Shown here in pieces: positions 52,864 through 62,751 of a DNA stretch of 64,000 nt. The notes under the pieces are model-generated. The model was not told the DNA's origin and made no database searches. It worked only from the letters and a program-made list of their open reading frames with translations. A program made the translations under genes and the position numbers. This stretch comes from Nitrospirales bacterium (GTDB lineage Bacteria; Nitrospirota; Nitrospiria; Nitrospirales; UBA8639). The stretch covers positions 62,001 to 126,000 of the forward strand of contig JAJDBP010000032.1 of assembly GCA_029261295.1 (NCBI GenBank), in the 5' to 3' direction. Each line of letters opens with the position of its first letter. Within the stretch, counting starts at the first letter, position 1.

Positions 52864-53184
52864 ATGGTTACTATTACCGAAATCGCTGAAGAGAAGATTA
52901 AAGAACTCATACAGGAAGAAGAGGACGCTGTTGGACTTCGCATTTACGTCAAAGGCGGAGGCTGCAGCGGCTATCAATACGGGATGTCCTTTGAAGACAA
53001 GACCAGTGATGATGACACCATTGTTGAAAAGGGTGACGTCAAAGTCATTGTGGATTCTCAAAGTGCCCCAATGCTCAGCGGCGCAGAAGTGGATTATGTG
53101 GATAGCTTGCAAGGGTCTGGATTTGCTATTAAAAATCCACAAGCCAAATCCACCTGTGGCTGCGGTAGTTCCTTTTCGACATAA
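52864..53184 (+). CDS. erpA: A-type iron-sulfur carrier ErpA/HesB-IscA family
   Basis: Protein of 106 aa with AAGGAGGAG before the ATG. The A-type fold is clear: IKELIQEEEDAVGLRIYVKG, GGCSGYQYGMSFED and the C-terminal STCGCGSSF, giving the three Cys ligands. It transfers [4Fe-4S] or [2Fe-2S] clusters. A second A-type protein is in the isc operon 8 kb away; this stand-alone gene suggests the ErpA role. A terminator follows. Confidence 0.9.
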   Translation: MVTITEIAEEKIKELIQEEEDAVGLRIYVKGGGCSGYQYGMSFEDKTSDDDTIVEKGDVKVIVDSQSAPMLSGAEVDYVDSLQGSGFAIKNPQAKSTCGCGSSFST

Positions 53185-53212
53185 TTTTCGCTTCACAGAA
53201 TACGGCTAACAT

Positions 53213-53266
53213 GAAGGGCTGAGCTTGATGTACGATACGTACCTCAGTTCAGCCCTTCTTTTATTT
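53213..53266 (+). terminator. Intrinsic terminator after erpA
   Basis: GAAGGGCTGA and TCAGCCCTTC form a ten-base stem across a ~25-base loop that itself contains TACGATACGTA, then TTTTATTTT. Confidence 0.85.
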
Positions 53267-53290
53267 TGACCATCATGTCAGGAAATGTTG

Positions 53291-54067
53291 ATGCCTAAAG
53301 CCACGTTAACAAAACGCCTCGAATTTTGTTCATCCCATCGCTATCACAATCCGGCCTGGAATGATGCCAAAAATCGTGAAGTCTTTGGGCCCTGTAACAA
53401 CGCCAATACCCACGGTCATAATTATCTCTTAGAAGTCACGTTATGCGGAGACATTGATCCAGTCACCGGAATGATCATTAACCTCTATGATCTCAAACAA
53501 CACTTATGGGATATCCTGATTGAATTTGATCACAAAAATTTAAACTTAGATACGCCCTACTTCAATAACAAAATTCCCACTACGGAAAACCTGGCCCTCA
53601 CCTTATGGACCCTTTTGGCTAAACACCCTCACTTACCAGCTCTCGACAGAATCCGCCTCTATGAAGATGCCACCCTCTATTCAGAAATACGAAAGGAGTT
53701 TATTCAATCATCTGATACCACACTCATTGGTCGTCGCTATCTTTTTGCTGCCGTCCACCACGCACTGGACAACACGACACGAGGGCATCAGTACGAACTA
53801 TGGGTCACTTTGAAAGGTGTCATCCCTTCAGATACCGGACAGGTCATAAACCTACAAGCTCTAGATGAACTGGTGAAGCACCATATTCTTCAACGATGGG
53901 AACAACAAAATATCAGTCAAGATCCCCTATTTTCGCAATCTCCCGTTAGTGATAGCGCTCTCGCCAAACATTGCTGGGCACTCCTCTCCCCACATTTGGT
54001 TTCTCCTACGCTTGACCATATTTCCATTAGTCAGCAATACGAGACTGCAGCCGCCTTCTCGGGGTAG
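53291..54067 (+). CDS. Two-domain QueD/PTPS-like protein (6-carboxytetrahydropterin synthase family)
   Basis: Protein of 258 aa from the second of two close ATGs (AGGAA seven bases before). N-terminal PTPS domain: EFCSSHRYHNPAWNDAKNRE, FGPCNNANTHGHNYLLEVTL, with His and HGH zinc ligands and the catalytic Cys. A second PTPS-like domain from ~145: LFAAVHHALDNTTRGHQYEL, DTGQVINLQALDELV. It has lost the Cys and part of the zinc motif. Single-domain QueD is ~120 aa. It makes 7-carboxy-deazaguanine or pterin precursors; a queuosine role is inferred. Confidence 0.85.
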   Translation: MPKATLTKRLEFCSSHRYHNPAWNDAKNREVFGPCNNANTHGHNYLLEVTLCGDIDPVTGMIINLYDLKQHLWDILIEFDHKNLNLDTPYFNNKIPTTENLALTLWTLLAKHPHLPALDRIRLYEDATLYSEIRKEFIQSSDTTLIGRRYLFAAVHHALDNTTRGHQYELWVTLKGVIPSDTGQVINLQALDELVKHHILQRWEQQNISQDPLFSQSPVSDSALAKHCWALLSPHLVSPTLDHISISQQYETAAAFSG

Positions 54068-54139
54068 TTCCCGACGACCAACAAAAATCTTTCGAAATGC
54101 CAAAACGCGGTTAGTTGCCTGAAGAAGAGAAAACCTTCG

Positions 54140-54478
54140 TTAATTATTTTTGGAGAAGTGCTGGGTGATAAGTGTAGCTAACTCAGTGGATTCGAGTTTG
54201 CCTTCTTTGGTGTCCAAGAGGGTCCCATTGGAAAAGAAGTGTGTGGTGGGGTAAGTTTCAAAGTTGTGCTGCTTTTTGATGGCTCGGCATTTACCAGGAA
54301 CGTGCATTTTAGCTTTACCAAATCGAACACTGACATGTTCTTGAGCTGAAGTCACCAGAATAGGGTCATAGGCCATGCAAGGCTCACAAGCCGCTATTCC
54401 ATAGGCCACGATCGCTGCCGGAGATTGAGTGAAGTCCTCATAGTTTTCATCGTTGACGTTTTCCACAACCCCTGACAT
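54140..54478 (-). CDS. Thioredoxin-like protein
   Basis: Protein of 112 aa; ATG at 54478 with AAGGAG five bases upstream. A thioredoxin fold with the active-site pair CEPC in AAIVAYGIAACEPCMAYDPI-like context, a cis-Pro in ETYPTTHFFSNG and a C-terminal helix. The start at 54529 is less likely. No signal peptide. It reads in the same direction as the peroxiredoxin upstream, after a terminator. Confidence 0.75.
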   Translation of the reverse strand: MSGVVENVNDENYEDFTQSPAAIVAYGIAACEPCMAYDPILVTSAQEHVSVRFGKAKMHVPGKCRAIKKQHNFETYPTTHFFSNGTLLDTKEGKLESTELATLITQHFSKNN

Positions 54479-54530
54479 ATCAGCTCCTTCTTCTGGTTCT
54501 GCCTCCTGGGAGGAAAACAGACCAGACAAA

Positions 54531-54573
54531 AGAAAACCCTAAGGGAGCCTTGTCTTCGCTCCGCTTAGGGTTC
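54531..54573 (-). terminator. Intrinsic terminator after the peroxiredoxin gene
   Basis: AACCCTAAGGGAGC and GCTCCGCTTAGGGTT form a long stem (54535-54572); on the minus strand it is followed by TTTTCTTTT, giving the U tract. Confidence 0.8.
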
Positions 54574-54590
54574 TCACATTGATCACGCTC

Positions 54591-55061
54591 TTAGCTGAGC
54601 TTGCTTAAGGCTTCTAGGATCTCTTTGTCATCCCGAGCAACCTTGATTTCTTGAACCTTGGCATAGGCGACTTTGCCAGATTTGTCCACAATAACGGTGG
54701 CTCGTTTGGAGCAATTCAGGGGCTCAAAATACAAACCATAGGCTTTGGAAACCGTGCGATGCATATCAGCCAACAACTTGTGCTTGAGTTCCAAAGAATC
54801 GGCCCAGGCTTTGTGCGAAAAGAAACTATCACAGCTCACACCCATGATTTCGGCATTGGCTGATTCAAAGCTGGGGAAGTCATCCGTTAAACATTTATTT
54901 TCCCCTTGGCAGACTGGACTCCAATCTAATGGATAAAACGCGAGCACCACATTTTTCTTACCTTGGTAATCACTCAGTTTAATATCGTTTTGGTCCTGAT
55001 CTTTCAGGGTAAAATCTGGGGCGACATCTCCAACTTTAATCTCTGCAGCAACATCTGACAT
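54591..55061 (-). CDS. AhpC/TSA-family peroxiredoxin
   Basis: Protein of 156 aa with AAGGAGGAG before the ATG. Catalytic motif [17 protein letters not shown] with the peroxidatic Cys after [22 protein letters not shown] and [16 protein letters not shown] confirm the family. The spacing resembles AhpE/BCP-like one- or two-Cys peroxiredoxins; a second Cys (NCSKRA) may resolve. Reduces peroxides in the cytoplasm, presumably fed by the thioredoxin-like protein downstream. Confidence 0.9.
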   Translation of the reverse strand: MSDVAAEIKVGDVAPDFTLKDQDQNDIKLSDYQGKKNVVLAFYPLDWSPVCQGENKCLTDDFPSFESANAEIMGVSCDSFFSHKAWADSLELKHKLLADMHRTVSKAYGLYFEPLNCSKRATVIVDKSGKVAYAKVQEIKVARDDKEILEALSKLS

Positions 55062-55356
55062 GTTCTATCTCCTCCTTGTTGATAAAATACATGGAAAATA
55101 CTTGAGTAGTCTTTGGTGGTACCATGGGGTGAAAAAGTTTGTCAATCGGCACAATGGTCCTCTCAAATCGCCCATTTGCCCTTAATTCTCTGTTCCTTTT
55201 CTCTTATCCTAATTTAGGGCAATTTTTGGTTTCACTAGCACGTATTTCACCTTCCTTTCCTTGTGTTTTCCTCTATCTCGGGGTATCGTAAAATTAAGGC
55301 ATTTACATTTCTCCCTCTTCTCTTTCCTCACACAAAGGATCACCTTTCATTTCTGC

Positions 55357-57756
55357 ATGAATACCATTCAGCAGTTTTTTTCAGGACTTAAAACGTGGTC
55401 GTGGCTTCGGATTATTCTTGTCTCCTCTTTGCTCTTGGGGTGCATTGGAGTGGGTACGATCCTTGGAGTCCTTTTTGTAGCCACGCGTGACTTACCCACG
55501 TTTGATTCCTTCCAAGATTATCAGCCAAGTTTGGTCTCTAGAGTCTATGCCGATAACGGTGAAATCATTGGACAATTTTTCATTGAACGTCGACTCTATA
55601 CCCCTATTGATCAAATCCCTAAGACCCTTACCCAAGCAGTTATTGCCGTAGAAGACACGAGATTCCTTGAACATCCTGGGCTCGATATTGTCGGGATTGG
55701 GCGAGCGGCCTGGACCAATCTGAAAAAAGGCGGTCGTTTCCAGGGTGCCAGCACGATTACCCAACAATTGGCACGAGCCCTTTTCCTCACACCTGAACGC
55801 ACGTATACCCGAAAAATCAAGGAACTTATTTTAGCCATTAAAATGGAGTGGGTCCTGACAAAGGATCAAATCCTTGAAATGTACCTCAACCAAATATATT
55901 TTGGTCATGGTGCTTATGGAATTGCTGCAGCCACTCTTACGTATTTCGATAAAAGCGTGACAGAGTTAAGCCTACCTGAATCGGCATTTTTAGCTGGATT
56001 GCCCAAGGCTCCCAATACCTATTCGCCGTATCGAAACCCAGACCGGGCAAAGTCTCGAAAAGAACTAGTGCTCCACCGTATGATTGAGGCTGGGTTTATT
56101 ACTGAACTTGAGGCTCAAGCGGCCATTGAAAAGATTCTGAATTATCGCCGTCAGTCCATTGAACCCATTGCCTCATATTTTGTTGAAAATATCCGGCAAC
56201 ATTTGGTTGAACGATATGGAGAATCACTCGTCTATAAAGGTGGCTTGCAGATCTATACGACTTTAAACATTGCCATGCAAAAAATTGCCGAAGACAGCCT
56301 GCAACAAGGGCTACGGAAAGTCGATAAACGACAGGGTTGGAGAGGGCCACTCGGACATGTGGAATTCACTAAAGACTTTGCGCCTCCTGAGCAGTACCCA
56401 GAATTACTCAACCTACGCGCCGCTCGCGTTCACGGTCTGTATCGAGCCCTCGTGACAAAAGTCTCCAAAAAATCAGCCCATGTTCTCATTGGCAATACCA
56501 TTAAAGGCACGATCTCCTTAAAGGACATGGAATGGGCTAAACGTCGGTTGAAGGATGTTCATGATGTTGGAAGCGGCGTTGTTCAAAAAAAAATTACTCC
56601 GCGCCATATTATCAAGATCGGGGACATCATTGAAGTCTTGCCTAAAAAGGGCAATCTTGAATCTGGCAGCTTTGTCTTAGAACAGACTCCTCTGGTGGAA
56701 GGATCCTTACTCGCCCTGGACCCGCGAACCGGTGCGGTTCAAGCCATGTCCGGGGGTTATGATTTTAATCGTAGTCAATTTAACCGCGCTGTGGCTGCCA
56801 GGCGACAACCTGGCTCTGCCTTTAAGCCCCTCATTTATGCCACGGCCCTTCAACAAGGCCTTACCCCGGCAACCTTAATTTTAGATGCGCCTGTGGTGTA
56901 TCAAGATGAAGAACTTGATCGAGTCTGGAAACCGGAAAATTATGAAAAACGTTTTTATGGAACCATCTCTCTACGCGAAGCCTTACGCCATTCGCGAAAT
57001 GCAGCCACGGTAAGACTTCTTGAACAAATTGGTGTCCCCGAAGTCATCACAGTGGCGAATAGTTTAGGCATCCAAAGTCCCCTCAGTCAGGATTTATCTC
57101 TTGCCCTAGGATCCTCAAGTGTCACTCTTCAAGAAATCACCTCAGCCTATGGAGTCTTTTCAAACCACGGTATGTGGTTACGCCCTTATCAAATCACCCT
57201 TGTCAAAGATGTCAAAGGGGACATTCTCGAACAACACTTGTTTGAACCACGCCAAGCCATGTCACAGGGAAATGCCTACCTGACCACCAACATGCTCATG
57301 GATGTTATCCAAAGTGGAACTGGCAGACGTGCTAAAAAAATTGGTAGGCCTCTAGCAGGAAAAACCGGGACAACCAACGGATACAACGATGCTTGGTTTG
57401 TGGGATATGCGCCTAACCTAGCGACAGGAGTGTGGGTGGGATTTGATTCGGTCCGGACCTTAGGGCGATTGGAATCTGGAGCTCACGCGGCTCTTCCCGT
57501 CTGGACACAATTCATGGGAACGGCTCTTCGCGGCCTTCCTGTCATGACTTTTACGATTCCTGAAGGGATTCAATTTGCCCAGGTGGATACAACCACCGGC
57601 GACTTACCCACAAAGTCCAGCCGCCATATTAGTACTGAGGTATTTCGAAAAGGGACAGAACCAGCAAAAGCAGCAGCTCAGAAAGCTAACCCTATGGATT
57701 TTTTCGAATTTGATCGGATGAATTCAGGTTCTTCTAGCCAACTCTCTTCTTTTTAA
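55357..57756 (+). CDS. mrcA: Class A penicillin-binding protein 1A (bifunctional)
   Basis: Protein of 799 aa from the ATG at 55357 (MNTIQQFFSG), chosen over a longer frame with no ribosome site. Signal-anchor helix ~20-45. Glycosyltransferase domain: AVIAVEDTRFLEHPGLDIVG, GASTITQQLARALFL. Transpeptidase domain: SxxK in RRQPGSAFKPLIYA, SRN in LRHSRNAATVRL, and KTG in LAGKTGTTNGYNDAWFVGYA. An inserted OB-like region lies between them, as in PBP1A. Makes peptidoglycan in the periplasm. Confidence 0.95.
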   Translation: MNTIQQFFSGLKTWSWLRIILVSSLLLGCIGVGTILGVLFVATRDLPTFDSFQDYQPSLVSRVYADNGEIIGQFFIERRLYTPIDQIPKTLTQAVIAVEDTRFLEHPGLDIVGIGRAAWTNLKKGGRFQGASTITQQLARALFLTPERTYTRKIKELILAIKMEWVLTKDQILEMYLNQIYFGHGAYGIAAATLTYFDKSVTELSLPESAFLAGLPKAPNTYSPYRNPDRAKSRKELVLHRMIEAGFITELEAQAAIEKILNYRRQSIEPIASYFVENIRQHLVERYGESLVYKGGLQIYTTLNIAMQKIAEDSLQQGLRKVDKRQGWRGPLGHVEFTKDFAPPEQYPELLNLRAARVHGLYRALVTKVSKKSAHVLIGNTIKGTISLKDMEWAKRRLKDVHDVGSGVVQKKITPRHIIKIGDIIEVLPKKGNLESGSFVLEQTPLVEGSLLALDPRTGAVQAMSGGYDFNRSQFNRAVAARRQPGSAFKPLIYATALQQGLTPATLILDAPVVYQDEELDRVWKPENYEKRFYGTISLREALRHSRNAATVRLLEQIGVPEVITVANSLGIQSPLSQDLSLALGSSSVTLQEITSAYGVFSNHGMWLRPYQITLVKDVKGDILEQHLFEPRQAMSQGNAYLTTNMLMDVIQSGTGRRAKKIGRPLAGKTGTTNGYNDAWFVGYAPNLATGVWVGFDSVRTLGRLESGAHAALPVWTQFMGTALRGLPVMTFTIPEGIQFAQVDTTTGDLPTKSSRHISTEVFRKGTEPAKAAAQKANPMDFFEFDRMNSGSSSQLSSF

Positions 57757-57761
57757 CGACC

Positions 57762-57983
57762 TCACGCCCCTTTCGCATCCTGATATTCCTCATACCATGC
57801 CATTTGAATTGCTTCGAGCTTTTTTTCATTTGACGCTTTGGGATCATCTTTGAATTCTGGGAGCGCAACAACCCAGGCATGTAAGTCGGTGAACCTTACT
57901 GTTAAGGGGTCGAGGTCAGGATGTTCTTCCTGTAACCGAATACCAAGGTCTTCCGTATCAGTCCACATTAATTCTTGAGCCAT
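57762..57983 (-). CDS. iscX: Fe-S assembly protein IscX
   Basis: Protein of 73 aa; AGAGGAAATT precedes the ATG. It matches IscX/YfhJ closely: MWTDTEDLGIRLQEEHPDLD, TVRFTDLHAWVVALPEF, DDPKASNEKKLEAIQMAWY. It modulates IscS. Last gene of the isc operon, 45 bases after hscA, convergent with mrcA. Confidence 0.92.
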   Translation of the reverse strand: MAQELMWTDTEDLGIRLQEEHPDLDPLTVRFTDLHAWVVALPEFKDDPKASNEKKLEAIQMAWYEEYQDAKGA

Positions 57984-58028
57984 AATTTCCTCTATGCTTG
58001 TGTGGGATTTCGATTGAATTGGCTCACA

Positions 58029-59846
58029 TTACTTCACAAATTCAGAAACCTTTTTACTTTCCAAGGCTTCTTTCAATGTTGCATCCATTAATACCTCTGC
58101 CAAATGATGCGTTTCTTTTTCGACTTCGGCAATGCCTGCACGAATAACACGATGGTCATCACCCTTTTGCGTTTCACCTAGTTGATGAATCACGCGTTGA
58201 ATCTCTTCTTTCTCTTTGTCACTAATCAGGCTTGAAGCACGGGCCAACGCTTTATCCGTAGCGACAATAATGGCATTCGCTTCCGTTCGAGCTTCAATGA
58301 CTTGCCTTGTTTTAATATCCTCTTCAGCAAACTTAAATGAATCTCGAATCATCCCCTCGACTTCATCATCTGTCAGTCCATGGGACGGCTTCACTTGAAC
58401 CGACTGCGCTTCCTTCGTACGAATATCTCTTGCCGTTACATGCAAGATGCCATTGGCATCGATGAGGAATGTGACCTCCACACGAGGAACTCCAGCAGGC
58501 AAGGGCGGCATTTTCAATTGAAACCTGGCTAAGCTACGGTTATCTTTTACCAATTCTCGTTCACCCTGGAGAATATGGATATCTACAGACGTTTGCCCAT
58601 CAACATAGGTCGTAAACATTTCTTTTGCGCTTGTCGGAATTGTCGTATTGCGCCTGATGAGGGCACTCATAACGCCACCCATTGTTTCAATTCCCAAAGA
58701 CAAAGGCGTGACATCAAGAAGAAGGATTTCTTTGTTATGCCCTCCAAGAATATCCGCTTGTACGGCTGCTCCTAAAGCCACGACTTCATCAGGATTCAAT
58801 TCACTGTGTGGCCTTTGACCAAACAATTCCTCAACTTTTTGGCGAACTAACGGCATCCGAGTGCTGCCACCAACCAAGACAACTTCATCTATTTGGTCAG
58901 CACGTAACCCTGCGTCTTTTAGCGCTGATCGGCAAGGTCCCAACGTCCGTTCAACCATTTTCATAACTAGCGTTTCCAATTCCTCACGCGTCAGAGTCTT
59001 TTCGAATTTTCCGTCAGAAAGTTCAACAACCACTGTCGTTTCAGTTGCATCAGACAACCGAACTTTTGCTTGTTCTGCTTCCAAGCGAACTCGTTGCATG
59101 AGATCAGGATTGTCTTGAACTTGAATTCCATATTTTTCGGCAATCTCTTTGACCAACACATCGATGAGGCGTTGATCCAAATCATCTCCCCCTAAATGGG
59201 TATCCCCATTAGTAGCAAGGACTTCAAATATTCCATCCTTCAATTTCAGAATGGATATATCAAAAGTCCCGCCCCCTAAATCATAAATGGCAATGATTCC
59301 CTGGGTTTTTTTCTGAAGCCCATACGCCAGAGCAGCGGACGTTGGCTCATTAATGATCCGCAACACTTCCAGGCCCGCAATCATCCCAGCATCCTTGGTG
59401 GCTTGCCGTTGGCTGTCATTAAAATAGGCAGGGACGGTGATCACCGCTTTAGAAATATCTTCTTTGAGAAACTCTTCGGCTCGTCGTTTTAATTCTTTCA
59501 AAATCATGGCGGAGACTTGAGGAGGGGAATAGGTTTTCTCGCCAACCTCTATACGAATGACACCATTTTTTTCGTGCAGCGAATAGGGGAAATATTTCAA
59601 CTCATCCGTGACATCTGCCAATCCTTTTCCCATAAACCGTTTGACCGAGTAGATTGTGCGGGACGGATCACGGGTGAGATGGGCTTTCGCCGGATCGCCC
59701 ACAATTAATCCGTTATCTGTCATACCCACAATAGACGGAACTTTGGCTACTCCGTCAGGATTAGGAATGACCCTTGGCACCCCTTCTTCCATGTATGCGA
59801 TTAATGAGTTTGTGGTACCTAAATCAATGCCAACAATTCGACTCAC
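58029..59846 (-). CDS. hscA: Hsp70-type chaperone HscA
   Basis: Protein of 605 aa from a GTG with AGAGGATC upstream. Hsp70 ATPase: RIVGIDLGTTNSLIAYMEE, AVITVPAYFNDSQRQATKDA, IYDLGGGTFDISIL, and the substrate domain LLDVTPLSLGIETMGGVMSA. HscA helps IscU release its cluster, with HscB as J-protein. Placed directly after hscB in the operon, which decides HscA over DnaK. Confidence 0.95.
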   Translation of the reverse strand: MSRIVGIDLGTTNSLIAYMEEGVPRVIPNPDGVAKVPSIVGMTDNGLIVGDPAKAHLTRDPSRTIYSVKRFMGKGLADVTDELKYFPYSLHEKNGVIRIEVGEKTYSPPQVSAMILKELKRRAEEFLKEDISKAVITVPAYFNDSQRQATKDAGMIAGLEVLRIINEPTSAALAYGLQKKTQGIIAIYDLGGGTFDISILKLKDGIFEVLATNGDTHLGGDDLDQRLIDVLVKEIAEKYGIQVQDNPDLMQRVRLEAEQAKVRLSDATETTVVVELSDGKFEKTLTREELETLVMKMVERTLGPCRSALKDAGLRADQIDEVVLVGGSTRMPLVRQKVEELFGQRPHSELNPDEVVALGAAVQADILGGHNKEILLLDVTPLSLGIETMGGVMSALIRRNTTIPTSAKEMFTTYVDGQTSVDIHILQGERELVKDNRSLARFQLKMPPLPAGVPRVEVTFLIDANGILHVTARDIRTKEAQSVQVKPSHGLTDDEVEGMIRDSFKFAEEDIKTRQVIEARTEANAIIVATDKALARASSLISDKEKEEIQRVIHQLGETQKGDDHRVIRAGIAEVEKETHHLAEVLMDATLKEALESKKVSEFVK

Positions 59847-59877
59847 AATAGATCCTCTTGGTATTCAGTATGGGAGA

Positions 59878-60600
59878 CTACCCAGTTGTTTCTAATAACT
59901 CGTTCGCCATATTGCAGATGTACGTGCGATTGGAAAGAATTTCTTGCATACTTCGTAATATGCCATTTTTCTGGTCGCGGGCTTCACTTGGGTCAGAATT
60001 CGCATGTTGCAATTGATCCCATTCGTGATATTTCTCCCGCAACGCCTTTTCCATACCCTGTTGACGATTTTCAAGATTCTGGCGTTCCCGTTGAAGTTTC
60101 TCTCGTAATTCATCCCGTTCAACTGAGGCTTCATCAGACGGCAGGCCACGAAAGGTTTCCATATCTTCTTGTAATTCTAGAATTTCTTCAAATAGGTCGG
60201 CTGGAGGATTCGAGCGAATGTCTTTAACCGCACCTGCCTCTAAACGAATCAAATATTCGACCCTTTGGATTGGGTCCTTTAACGTTCGATAAGCAGAATT
60301 AAGAAAAGCCGAATTTCCCAGACTAATCGTTTTTTCCGATTCATCTTTCGTAGAATAAAAATCAGGATGAAAGGTCCTGCTTAACTCATAGTACGTCCGT
60401 TCTAACCCTTGCGCATCGATATTGAGTAATCGAGGCAATTTAAAACATGCGAAATAATCTAGTTCCTTAGAAAGAGGCTGGACCTTCACACATTGGCCGC
60501 AAAGATATTCCCCTGTCACTTCGGATTGACAGTGCCAACACATACTTCTGGCCATCGGCAATTCGCGAGAACTCGTCGTTGTTGGATGAGAATGTTCCAC
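59878..60600 (-). CDS. hscB: Co-chaperone HscB with an N-terminal four-Cys module
   Basis: Protein of 240 aa, GTG start (an ATG 15 codons in is possible). J-domain with HPD at 78-80 in YELSRTFHPDFYSTKDESEK; C-terminal IscU-binding helices. An N-terminal zinc-like knuckle MCWHCQSEVTGEYLCGQC (Cys 21, 24, 34, 37) is absent from E. coli HscB but typical of mitochondrial HSC20. It stimulates HscA and recruits IscU. Confidence 0.92.
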   Translation of the reverse strand: MEHSHPTTTSSRELPMARSMCWHCQSEVTGEYLCGQCVKVQPLSKELDYFACFKLPRLLNIDAQGLERTYYELSRTFHPDFYSTKDESEKTISLGNSAFLNSAYRTLKDPIQRVEYLIRLEAGAVKDIRSNPPADLFEEILELQEDMETFRGLPSDEASVERDELREKLQRERQNLENRQQGMEKALREKYHEWDQLQHANSDPSEARDQKNGILRSMQEILSNRTYICNMANELLETTG

Positions 60601-60680
60601 GATAATCCGGTCCCTCTGACAAGTCGGGCATGGTTAACTACACCATGCCCGATCCACTGCTTACATGTTTCCCAAATATT

Positions 60681-61034
60681 TTATGCTGAGAATGACTCTC
60701 CACAACCACAGGTTTTAGACGCATTCGGATTGATAAACTTGAAGGCTCCGCTTACCATGTCCTTTTGGTAATCCAAAGTCATCCCTTGAAGATAAATGGC
60801 ACTTTTCATATCGACAATCACCTTCACACCATTCACCTCTGTGACTGTATCGAACTCTCCAATTTTTTCATCAAAATTGACCGTATAGCTTAACCCAGAG
60901 CAGCCGCCGCCTTTCACTCCCAGTCGCAACCCACCTTCAGTAATGCCCTGCAGATCCAACAACCGCTGAACTTCTTTCAACGCGGTATCGGTCATCGTCA
61001 CGATGTCTGTATTTTCGGTTTCTTTTGTTTCCAT
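60681..61034 (-). CDS. iscA: A-type iron-sulfur carrier IscA
   Basis: Protein of 117 aa from the ATG at 61032-61034, with AGGAG eight bases before; an ATG at 61064 is possible. A-type motifs: ALKEVQRLLDLQGITEGGLR, GGGCSGLSYTVNFDE, MVSGAFKFINPNASKTCGCG. Carries clusters from IscU. Follows iscU after 33 bases. Confidence 0.93.
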   Translation of the reverse strand: METKETENTDIVTMTDTALKEVQRLLDLQGITEGGLRLGVKGGGCSGLSYTVNFDEKIGEFDTVTEVNGVKVIVDMKSAIYLQGMTLDYQKDMVSGAFKFINPNASKTCGCGESFSA

Positions 61035-61067
61035 TTCAGATACTCCTATCGAAACACGATCCATGTC

Positions 61068-61484
61068 TTACGATGAGGCAGCCGCTTCTTCTACTTTTGG
61101 TTTTTTCTCATCAGCCTTTTTTTGATAATCGCCCAATGCGGCTTTTATGGCATCTTCCGCTAACACTGAACAGTGAATCTTCACTGGAGGAAGATTAAGT
61201 TCTTCCACGATATCGGTATTTTTGATCTTTTGGGCTTCGGTAACTGATTTCCCCTTTAACCATTCCGTCGCCAAGCTTGAACTGGCAATGGCCGAACCAC
61301 ACCCGAAGGTTTTAAACTTCGCATCCACTATGGTTTCATTCTCGACTTTGATTTGAAGTTTCATCACGTCACCACATTCTGGTGCTCCCACAATCCCGGT
61401 CCCAACATCATCATCTTCTTTTTTAAACGATCCCACGTTACGGGGATTGTTGTAATGGTCAATCACTTTTTCACTATAGGCCAT
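61068..61484 (-). CDS. iscU: Iron-sulfur scaffold IscU
   Basis: Protein of 138 aa, AGGAGG eight bases before ATG. Three ligand Cys in APECGDVMKLQ, FKTFGCGSAIASSSLATEWL and HCSVLAEDAI; the HscA-binding LPPVK is present. N-terminal YSEKVIDHYNNPRNVGSF. The Lys/Glu-rich tail after ~122 is an extra. Builds clusters with IscS. Confidence 0.95.
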   Translation of the reverse strand: MAYSEKVIDHYNNPRNVGSFKKEDDDVGTGIVGAPECGDVMKLQIKVENETIVDAKFKTFGCGSAIASSSLATEWLKGKSVTEAQKIKNTDIVEELNLPPVKIHCSVLAEDAIKAALGDYQKKADEKKPKVEEAAASS

Positions 61485-61536
61485 GGTTCATTCCTCCTTC
61501 TGATAATGTAAAGATATGACAATTTCAAGGATTCAG

Positions 61537-62751
61537 TTAATGTGCAGCCCATTGCACACTGCTTAAATCAATACCTTCTTTAGCCATCTCATACAACGGA
61601 GACATTTCTCGAAGATGTGTGACGGCTTTCAACATTCGATCTATTGTATATTCAATTTCCTCATCGGTGTTAAATCGACCAAGCCCGAAACGAATCGACG
61701 AATGAGCTAAGTCCGAACCCACGCCTAAAGCTCGCAACACATACGACGGCTCCAAGGTGGCTGAAGTACAAGCTGAGCCTGAGGATAGTGCGATTTCCTT
61801 TACACCCATCAATAATGCCTCACCTTCAACATACGCAAAACTGATATTGAGATTTCCAGGTAGGCGTTCTGTTGGATGTCCATTTAAATAGACTTCATCC
61901 ATCGCTCCCATGATGCCTTCTTGAAGTCGATCGCGCATTTTCGCCATGCGAACTGATTCGGTTGCCATTTCCTGCTCGCATAGTTCAGCGGCTTTCCCAA
62001 ATCCCACAATCAATGCTACGGGCAACGTTCCAGAACGCATCCCACGTTCATGTCCACCACCATAAATCATCGGTTCCAACCGAACACGAGGGGCTTTTCG
62101 TCGAACATAGAGTGCCCCAATTCCCTTGGGACCATAAATTTTGTGGGCGGAAAAGGACATCAAATCAATGCCCATTTCCTGCACATTCACCGGAATCTTT
62201 CCAACGCCTTGAGTCGCATCACAATGAAAAATGATGCCTTTTTCTTTGGCTACTTTTCCAATTTCGGCAATGGGGTTAATGGTCCCGATTTCATTGTTCG
62301 CCATCATGACCGAAATTAATATGGTTTTGTCGGTGATCGCATTGCGCACATCATCCGGACTCACCCTTCCTTGTTTATCGACAGGAAGAAATGTGACGCT
62401 CACGCCCTTTTTTTCAAGATATTTTGCCGTATCAATCACCGCCCGATGCTCAGTGGCAGTCGTGATAATATGGTCACCCTTCTCCTTGTACATGGCCACG
62501 ATGCCCTGCAAAGCTAAATTATCCGATTCCGTCGCCCCACTGGTAAAAATAATTTCCTTCGCATCTGCACCAATTAAGTGAGCGATTTGCTTTCTGGCAT
62601 GTTCAACGCCTTCTTCTACTTCCCAGCCAAAACTGTGGTTACGGCTGGCGGAATTACCAAATTTTTCCGTGAAATATGGAAGCATCACCTCAACAACCCG
62701 CGGATCGCAGGGGGTCGTCGAATGATTATCTAAATATATGGGTAACTTCAT
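61537..62751 (-). CDS. iscS: Cysteine desulfurase IscS
   Basis: PLP enzyme of 404 aa. [23 protein letters not shown] Lys in [18 protein letters not shown], and the sulfur-accepting Cys in [20 protein letters not shown]. Supplies sulfur to IscU. Starts inside the iscR stop (ATGA). Confidence 0.96.
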   Translation of the reverse strand: MKLPIYLDNHSTTPCDPRVVEVMLPYFTEKFGNSASRNHSFGWEVEEGVEHARKQIAHLIGADAKEIIFTSGATESDNLALQGIVAMYKEKGDHIITTATEHRAVIDTAKYLEKKGVSVTFLPVDKQGRVSPDDVRNAITDKTILISVMMANNEIGTINPIAEIGKVAKEKGIIFHCDATQGVGKIPVNVQEMGIDLMSFSAHKIYGPKGIGALYVRRKAPRVRLEPMIYGGGHERGMRSGTLPVALIVGFGKAAELCEQEMATESVRMAKMRDRLQEGIMGAMDEVYLNGHPTERLPGNLNISFAYVEGEALLMGVKEIALSSGSACTSATLEPSYVLRALGVGSDLAHSSIRFGLGRFNTDEEIEYTIDRMLKAVTHLREMSPLYEMAKEGIDLSSVQWAAH

